Shown here piece by piece: positions 57,509 through 64,000 of a stretch of 64,000 bases of DNA. Position 1 is the first letter of the stretch. Each line of letters opens with the position of its first letter. Source of the DNA: Plasmodium malariae (taxonomy: Eukaryota > Apicomplexa > Aconoidasida > Haemosporida > Plasmodiidae); NCBI RefSeq assembly GCF_900090045.1, contig NC_041787.1:1694001-1758000 (forward strand). Direction: 5' to 3'. Under the pieces are notes generated by a model that was not told the DNA's origin, did no database searches, and was given only the letters and a program-made list of their open reading frames with translations. The position numbers and the translations under genes were made by a program.

Positions 57509-60500
57509 ATGCGTATGTCGCTTTATTTTGGAATTTTAAAATGTAGGGGAAAAGATCTTTTTAAAAACAATCGATTTTTCTATCGATCATCAAAGCATTA
57601 TACAGACCCAAATGACATAGAATTAATAAAAGAAGTTAAAAGCTTTTCTCTTTTGAATAAACCACTTTTCCCAGGTCTTTCTTATGTACTTAATTGTGAC
57701 AAAAGTATTGTCAAAATATTTGAAAATTATGAGAAAAAAATAAGCAAAAATATAAATACAAAAATAAATAAGAATAAAATATATGTAGGACTTTTTTTTA
57801 GTAGAAAAATAGAAAATGAATATACGTATAATTTGCTAAATGATGATCAATTTAGTGGCAATTTTCCTTTAAAAGGAAAAGAAAGTAAAGTAGAGGATAA
57901 TGCAATTATAAGAAAAGATATAGACTACATAGACAATTTAAGTGATATATATGAGTATGGCTGTATTGGGTGCATTAGACACGTCCTGGAGGATGAAACT
58001 ATGCCAAATGAAGAGGCATTATCAAAAGAAGTGGTAGAAGTGGCAGAAATAGCAGAATCGGAGGAGGGGGTAGTCGCAGCACGTACTGCGAATAAGAGGG
58101 GATGCGCAGCTAGAATTGGGAAAAACAGCGGTTGTGAGACAAGGCCGTGCCGCTACAGTGATAGTGATAGCACTGAAAGCACCGCGAATCATGTTCGTAC
58201 AGATGCCAGCTGGAATAAGCACAAAATCATTAACGGGATGAACTTATCTCCCGTGAATAAACTGGGTTGTGTGTGCAGAATTGTGGTAGAGGTGCTAGAA
58301 AAGGTCAGAATAAAAAAATGGAAGGGTGACAATGTGGCAGAAATTGATATAGTAAAAAATGAAAGAAGACTAGAGGATAGGAACAACAAAAAGATAAAAG
58401 TATATCAAATGGAAATAGTAGATAAAATAAAAGAAATAATAAAACTAAATAGCGTAAATAGTGCTGAATATAACGTATTGTTAAAATATTATAATATAAA
58501 AAATGTACATAATTTAGTAAATTATGTAGGAAATGTAACTATAAACAAAAGGAGTGCCATCCAAAGTATGTTTGAGAAAAATAATTTAGAAGATCAATTA
58601 GAAAAATGTATACAATTATTAAACGAAGATATGTATATGTTAAAAATGAAAAAGGAATTAACGACAATGTTAAATGACAAATTTGAAAGAGAAAAAAAAG
58701 AGATAATATTAAAAGAACATATAGCCAATTTGACCAAAATGTTAGGACAAAAATCAGAACATGAAATTATATGTGAATCATTTTTAAATAAGTATAATTC
58801 GGTTAAACATATTCTAAGTGATGAAGTGGCAACATGTATATCACATGAAATTAATAAATTTTTATTATATAACGAAAAATGTAATGATTATTCATCAACT
58901 CATCAATATTTGCACACAGTTTTAAACATCCCCTATGGTAAATATGCTCCATTAAATGTTGATATAAATAAATGTGAGATGATATTACACAAAAGTCACT
59001 ATGGATTAACAGATGTTAAACGGTATATACTGGAATATTTAGGTTTATATATATTAAATAAAAATGTGAAGCCCAAAATACTTTTATTAGTTGGATACCC
59101 AGGTATAGGCAAAACTTCTATATGTAGTTCAATTAGTACTTGTTTAAATATACCACAATATTTAATAAACATGAACAATATACATAACATGAATGATTTA
59201 ATTGGACATAGAAAAACATATGTTAACAGCTATGAAGGAAAAATTGTCCACGCTCTCATATCTACAAAAGTTATGAATCCGTTAATAATTTTAGACGAAT
59301 TCGATAAAATATCTTTTACGAATGCAAGTATTTATAATACCTTTCTGAACATTTTTGACATGAATCAAAATAAATTTTTCAGAGATCAATATATAAACAT
59401 TCCTTTAGACATTTCGAACGTTTTCTTTATCTGTACAGCCAATTCAGTTGATAATATTCCGGATGTATTGTTAGATAGAATGGAAATAATTTATATATAT
59501 CCTTATACTAATATAGAGAAAGTCCATATTTTTAAATATTATTTAAAAAAAACAATACAAGTACAAACAAGCATTACTAGTGTACATCTTGACCTGTCTG
59601 ATGATCTTTTATTGTATATTATTCAAAATTATACTAATGAAAATGGTATCAGACAATTATATAGTATCCTATATAATATATATAAAAGAAGAGCATATAT
59701 GCTATTAAAGGGAGTTACTAAAAAGATACAATTACATATGAAAAATCTGAACATTTTGAATTATTTTATAAGTTTAGAAAATATCAGGACAAAAAAGAAC
59801 ATACATAAGTTTCCATGCTTTGAAGGAACAGTAAAGTCGCTGGCATTTACAGACTCTGGGGGGCAAATAGTAACCATAGAAGTAACAAGTTTAACCAATA
59901 AAACTTTATCAAATAATGCATCAGATAGTGTGTATTCTACTAACCAACTAGGGTTAATAAGACATGGTACATTTAGAAATGAAACCAGTTCGCTGTACTA
60001 CAAAAGGGATAATCTAAATACTGATGGGGGTATGGTCAATAATATGCATAGTAGAATCGGAAATTCCCCCTACATTAATAAGGTCAATATGTTTTCGGAT
60101 AAATACAATTCTGTAGAATGCATAAGCAATGCGAACCACTACGGAGAAGGAGGTGGACGTAGCATTTACGGAAGCTACAGTCACAACAACGATGATGATG
60201 AAAATTTCAACATAGTAAGGGAAGAGAACAATGAGCATAGTACGCATATAAGTGGGAGCTATTTGGATAATAGGGTGGGAAACAAGACGGTTGATTTGAT
60301 CGACTATAGGATGGTTGATGAGACCGACTACAGGGCGGGTGACAGACAGATCTGCAGGGAGCAGCATAAAAAGCGAAATTCATACATGAAAAACGGAGGG
60401 AACCAGAGAAGGAACAATTCAAATTGTAATATCATTATAACTGGAAATGTGGGTAAGATAATGCAAGAAAGTATAATAATAGCAAATACGTATAGTTCTA

Positions 60501-60919
60501 ATTTATTAAATAAAATACTTCCACATTTTGAAAAAGAATATTTACATATAAATTTAAGTGAATGTGATATAAAGAAAGATGGACCAAGTGCAGGTATAAA
60601 TTTCGTAACCTCCATATTATCCTATTATCTAAAAATTGTAGTGGATAATTCTATATGTATGACTGGTGAAATCAACTTAAATGGTAGTATTTTAAAAATA
60701 GGAGGGTTAATGGAAAAAATTATACTAGCTAAAAATTTTGGTATACGTACATTAATAATACCGACAGATAATGCCCAAGAATGTGAACTATTACCACAAT
60801 ACATAAAAGAAAATATACGTATATTATATGTTTATCACTACCATCAAATTTTTAACCTTCTTTTTAACAAGTATGAGAGGTGTGACCCCTGGGTGTATCC
60901 CCATAAGTTGGTCCGTTGA
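57509..60919 (+). CDS. LON: ATP-dependent Lon protease
   Basis: An 1136-residue protein from the ATG at 57509; a second ATG follows at 57515, and the frame upstream starts only with TTG. The first 35 residues are basic and hydroxylated (FGILKCRGKDLFKNNRFFYR), as expected of an organelle presequence, most likely mitochondrial. Next come a poorly conserved N-domain with a low-complexity insert (nt 58020-58380) and a coiled-coil stretch. The AAA+ domain has Walker A GYPGIGKT at 529-536, Walker B LIILDEFDKI near 593 and sensor CTANSVDNIP. The protease domain has catalytic Ser1027 (DGPSAG) and Lys1070 (GGLMEK), 43 residues apart as in E. coli Lon. Between AAA+ and protease lies a large hydrophilic insert (nt about 59900-60440) with Asn, Asp, Tyr and His. 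Lon degrades damaged or unfolded matrix proteins. Confidence 0.93.
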   Translation: MRMSLYFGILKCRGKDLFKNNRFFYRSSKHYTDPNDIELIKEVKSFSLLNKPLFPGLSYVLNCDKSIVKIFENYEKKISKNINTKINKNKIYVGLFFSRKIENEYTYNLLNDDQFSGNFPLKGKESKVEDNAIIRKDIDYIDNLSDIYEYGCIGCIRHVLEDETMPNEEALSKEVVEVAEIAESEEGVVAARTANKRGCAARIGKNSGCETRPCRYSDSDSTESTANHVRTDASWNKHKIINGMNLSPVNKLGCVCRIVVEVLEKVRIKKWKGDNVAEIDIVKNERRLEDRNNKKIKVYQMEIVDKIKEIIKLNSVNSAEYNVLLKYYNIKNVHNLVNYVGNVTINKRSAIQSMFEKNNLEDQLEKCIQLLNEDMYMLKMKKELTTMLNDKFEREKKEIILKEHIANLTKMLGQKSEHEIICESFLNKYNSVKHILSDEVATCISHEINKFLLYNEKCNDYSSTHQYLHTVLNIPYGKYAPLNVDINKCEMILHKSHYGLTDVKRYILEYLGLYILNKNVKPKILLLVGYPGIGKTSICSSISTCLNIPQYLINMNNIHNMNDLIGHRKTYVNSYEGKIVHALISTKVMNPLIILDEFDKISFTNASIYNTFLNIFDMNQNKFFRDQYINIPLDISNVFFICTANSVDNIPDVLLDRMEIIYIYPYTNIEKVHIFKYYLKKTIQVQTSITSVHLDLSDDLLLYIIQNYTNENGIRQLYSILYNIYKRRAYMLLKGVTKKIQLHMKNLNILNYFISLENIRTKKNIHKFPCFEGTVKSLAFTDSGGQIVTIEVTSLTNKTLSNNASDSVYSTNQLGLIRHGTFRNETSSLYYKRDNLNTDGGMVNNMHSRIGNSPYINKVNMFSDKYNSVECISNANHYGEGGGRSIYGSYSHNNDDDENFNIVREENNEHSTHISGSYLDNRVGNKTVDLIDYRMVDETDYRAGDRQICREQHKKRNSYMKNGGNQRRNNSNCNIIITGNVGKIMQESIIIANTYSSNLLNKILPHFEKEYLHINLSECDIKKDGPSAGINFVTSILSYYLKIVVDNSICMTGEINLNGSILKIGGLMEKIILAKNFGIRTLIIPTDNAQECELLPQYIKENIRILYVYHYHQIFNLLFNKYERCDPWVYPHKLVR

Positions 60920-61452
60920 ATCTGCACATGTGTATATACACATATACATATATATATATATATATATATAACCTACATACCATATATAACATCTATAACA
61001 TACATACTTATGTGTAATATTATCAAGCTTTAGATTTTCGAGTTTCACGTCCTATATATATATACATTGCTGTATGACGCCGTTGTAGCATTATCCTATT
61101 TCCCTTTTTTGAAATCTTCAATGTTGAATTTTTTTATTTTCATTTTATTGCTATATATCTTAGCGATTCTTGAGCCATTATTTCGCGAGTTTTAGAACAT
61201 TTTTTCTTTTTTTCCCGATTACTTCCCCATTTTTAAATACATCTATAACAATTCAAAGAAAACTTGTTTTCATCTTTTCCTTTCAAAGGCAACATGTTAA
61301 AAATTATTTTCAAAAATAGCTAATGTAAACGAAAATATGGGGTTGTCCTTTTCTAAATTTTAAATCCTTATCTTATATTTGATATTTCTCCTCCTACTAA
61401 TTTGGCACCATAATCAGTGCTCTTAAAATTTCCTATTCAATCTTAGTCGTTT

Positions 61453-61485
<33 letters not shown>

Positions 61486-62568
61486 CATCATACGTAATTA
61501 TAGTAAGGTGAGTTTAATAATATAGATTGTCCTATGTAAGGAGTACTATAATACATATTTTTTTATTTACAATTTTATGATAAAAAGTTGTTTAATTTTA
61601 TGCATGTTATGTCGAAATATGTCACTTCATCATTTTTGCATTATAAAAAAAATGTAGAAGCATATTTTTTTTATATATTATAACAAAAAAAAAAAAAAAA
61701 AAAAAAAAAGAAAAATACTACCTGAATATTTACTCACCCTTTATTTATATTACACCATACGCATTACTTTTATATAAAATTGTAAATAATATGCTATACA
61801 TAAAATGTAATAATTCGTATTTTTTTTTTTTTTTTTTTTTTTTTATTAGTCCTTTTTGTTGTATTTATTATTAACGAATATATATATAACAGTCTGGCCA
61901 TTTACTATGGTGACACAATTATAATTTTGAAAAAAACAGTTTTACTCCTTTTATCTATTCCTTTTTTTTTTTTTTACTCCTTTTATCTATTCCTTTTTTT
62001 TTTTTTTACTCCTTTTATCTATTCCTTTTTTTTTTACTCTTTTTATCTATTCCTTTTTTTTTTACTCTTTTTATCTATTCCTTTTTTTTTATTCCCTTTT
62101 TTTATTCCCTTTTTTTATTCCATTTTGTTCAAGAAATCAATTTCTATAAGATTTCACGTATCATATATAAAAATAGAGAGAATCTTAACACCCAAAAGTA
62201 AATTTAAGTATTTTAAAAATTGACTGAAAATTTAAAGGGGAGTTTTACAAAAATATTACAAATTGAATTTCTAAAAGGTGGAAAGGTGAAGGAAACTCAT
62301 TTTTTTTTTTTTTTTAATTTTTTTTCTTTGAGAAAGAATAAATTAATTTTTAAAAGAAGAAGGATATAGAACTACTTAGAGCGCAGGAAAAGAATTGTAT
62401 CCCACACATCCGTCTTTATAGAATCAATTCTTTTCAGTCCGTCTTTATAGAATTCATTTGACGTGTAAAGAGAGAGACACCAAGCAAGGAGTAAGAAGAA
62501 AAAAGGGTACAAGGAATACAACACATACAAGAAACAAACGAGATAATAACGATAAAAAGAATAAGCAA
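60920..62568. other. 1.6-kb same-strand spacer
   Basis: Lon 3' and SmB 5' regions. Contains poly-T at 61457-61484 and 61820-61843, poly-A at 61685-61708, and about five units of a CTTTTATCTATTCC plus T-run repeat at 61944-62125, which produces a spurious Phe/Tyr frame. No gene seen. Confidence 0.7.
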
Positions 62569-63848
62569 ATGGGGAAGAATTCACGCTTAGAAACGTGGTT
62601 ACAGTACCGAGTAAGGGTTACTATAAGCGACACAAGGTACTTTGTTGGTACCTTTCTTTCCTATGACAGACATATGAATTTAGTTTTAGTAGACACGGAG
62701 GAGTTTCGAAAAGTAAAGAGTCAGGAGAATTCTTTTAAGGTAAATTTTGCTATAGCGTTTATTGTGCGTACTGCAAAAAAATAAAAAATAAAAAATAAAA
62801 ACAAAAATAAAAACAAAAATAAAAACAAAAATAAAAGCAAAAATAAAAACAAAAATAAAAACAAAAATAAAACAAAAATAAAAACAAAAATAAAAACAAA
62901 AATAAAAACAAAAATAAAAACAAAAATAAAAACAAAAATAAAAACAAAAATAAAAACAAAAATAAAAACAAAAATAAAAACAAAAAAAAAAAATAAAAAC
63001 AAAAATAAAACAAAAATAAAAACAAAAATAAAAACAAAAATAAAAACAAAAATAAAAACAAAAATAAAAACAAAAATAAAAACAAAAATAAAAATATAAA
63101 ATGAATGAATAGATAAAAAAAGTAGATAAATAAGGAGATTATAAGCCATATATTTAATAACCTCGTCCACAATTTGCTACTCTACATTTTGCGTAGATCG
63201 CTCTATGCTGCTTACATGTATATATTTGGTGCACATATAGCATTTAGTTTTATGGTGGTACGAGGGTCTTCACCAGCAAAATGTGTGAAACACGGCGTAT
63301 TCCAATTTTTTACGTTATTTTTATGAGGACAGCAATTTCAAAAATTTTTCATAATTTTTTCATTTTTCGCATAATTTTTTTGAAATTTTTTTTTTTTTGA
63401 CATTTTTTCCCATTTTTAGGAAATAAAGAGAGTAGTAGGTTTGATTTTAATACGAGGAGAGAACGTTGTTTCTTTTACGGCTGAACGAGCTCCAGTCAAT
63501 AAGAAGTCCATGACTAACGTTGTGAATAAAGGCATAGCAACTGGAAGAGGTGTACCATTAAATAATTATGTACCAATGCAGGGCAATTTTAACGCAAATT
63601 TAACAAATCCAATAAGTAATATGCCAACAGGTATGGTATTAAATGCAGGTACAACAAAAAATTTAACTCCAGCTGTTAACCCGAATTTTAGATCGCCAAA
63701 TATGCCTTTAAATAATCAAAGACAAATGGTGCCTATGAATATGCAAATGAATCAACCACTTGGAAACACAAATAATACACAGCAAAGAATTTTACCACAA
63801 ATTCCTACGCAGCTTCCCTTCCCCCCTAATATGAAACCTCCAACATAA
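62569..63848 (+). CDS. SNRPB: Small nuclear ribonucleoprotein-associated protein B (SmB)
   Basis: Two exons, 62569-62739 and 63420-63848, in phase 0 (GTAAAT donor, CCCATTTTTAG acceptor), 199 residues. The Sm fold is complete: Sm1 includes FVGTFLSYDRHMNLVLVDT followed by EEFRKVK, and Sm2 is VVGLILIRGENVVS, which is typical of SmB (human LGLVLLRGENLVS). SmB joins the heptameric Sm ring on U1, U2, U4 and U5 snRNAs in the spliceosome. After residue 95 the tail resembles SmB/N in having GIATGRGVP, but then becomes Asn/Met/Pro/Gln-rich rather than the proline- and RG-rich tail of animals. An upstream in-frame start at 62458 is not needed, because MGKNSRLETWLQYRVRV begins at the expected point. The intron is unusually long (680 bp) and repeat-filled. 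Confidence 0.93.
62794..63092 (+). repeat. 12-bp intronic array (AAAAACAAAAAT)n
   Basis: About two dozen units of AAAAACAAAAAT within the SmB intron, with a few one-base deletions and one A-rich interruption near 62980-62996. The opposite strand reads as long Phe/Leu/Val frames, which are artefacts. Confidence 0.92.
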
Positions 63849-64000
63849 TATTTTTTTTTTTTTTTTTTTTTTAAATGACTTGTCTGGTGTGCTATACCAA
63901 CCATTTGTCCTTTTTTTGAGGTTCCGATGAAACGATGAGTGCTGGGATATGTATATGGACATATATATACATGTGTGCATATGAGAAAGTATATAGAAGC
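63849..64000. other. 3' flank of SmB at window end
   Basis: A poly-T tract follows the stop codon directly, then short AT-rich sequence with TATA/TACATG. No gene seen. Confidence 0.6.

Noticed and set aside
62721..63172. Long Phe/Leu/Val ORFs on the minus strand
   Set aside because: They are the complement of the AAAAACAAAAAT array in the SmB intron.
1..64000. Searched for tRNA, rRNA, CRISPR arrays, transposons, subtelomeric gene families and toxin or defence systems
   Set aside because: No cloverleaf-like GC-rich segment, no spaced direct-repeat array with unique spacers, no transposase or reverse transcriptase motif, and no subtelomeric family motif was seen; the window looks like a conserved chromosome-internal region.

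Overview
This is a strongly AT-rich eukaryotic nuclear window, almost certainly from a malaria parasite (genus Plasmodium). The reasons are long poly-A/T and (AT)n tracts between genes, Asn- and Lys-rich low-complexity inserts in otherwise ordinary housekeeping proteins, short AT-rich GT..AG introns, single-gene transcription units separated by 1-5 kb, and several recognisable apicomplexan proteins. The gene set and order (degenerate metacaspase, SEY1, serine palmitoyltransferase, a Nova-type KH protein, RPAC2, uracil-DNA glycosylase, Lon protease, SmB) fit a conserved block that I recall lying on P. falciparum chromosome 14; I could not check this. The low GC argues against P. vivax or P. knowlesi. 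I cannot name the species.

Layout. 0-10 kb: a metacaspase-like protein with replaced catalytic residues, a candidate two-exon 82-residue membrane protein, and the ER-fusion GTPase SEY1. 10-17 kb: a four-exon secretory/membrane protein of unknown function (minus), a two-exon ZNHIT1-like zinc-finger protein, and a Dim1-type rRNA dimethyladenosine transferase (minus). 17-21 kb: a long spacer with an 18-bp minisatellite and a candidate seven-exon small gene (minus), then serine palmitoyltransferase LCB2 at 21.2 kb. 25-40 kb: an Asn-rich protein with two C-terminal membrane segments, a large multi-pass protein resembling PIG-U (with two newly placed C-terminal exons), and a 1308-residue Asn/Tyr-rich disordered protein (minus). 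44-53 kb (all minus): a three-KH RNA-binding protein, RPAC2 in three exons, and a 600-residue Plasmodium protein in three exons. 55-64 kb (all plus): uracil-DNA glycosylase with a PCNA-binding motif, a Lon protease, and the spliceosomal SmB protein, whose intron is filled by a 12-bp tandem repeat.

The genes do not form a pathway or operon. They serve ER shape and lipid or GPI metabolism (SEY1, LCB2, PIG-U-like), RNA metabolism (Dim1, RPAC2, KH protein, SmB), chromatin (ZNHIT1), DNA repair (UDG) and organelle proteolysis (Lon). I found no mobile element, CRISPR array, rRNA or tRNA. The most rewarding part is hidden coding sequence: three genes are extended or rebuilt by splice sites whose reading phases agree, and four further small genes or exons are proposed at lower confidence.
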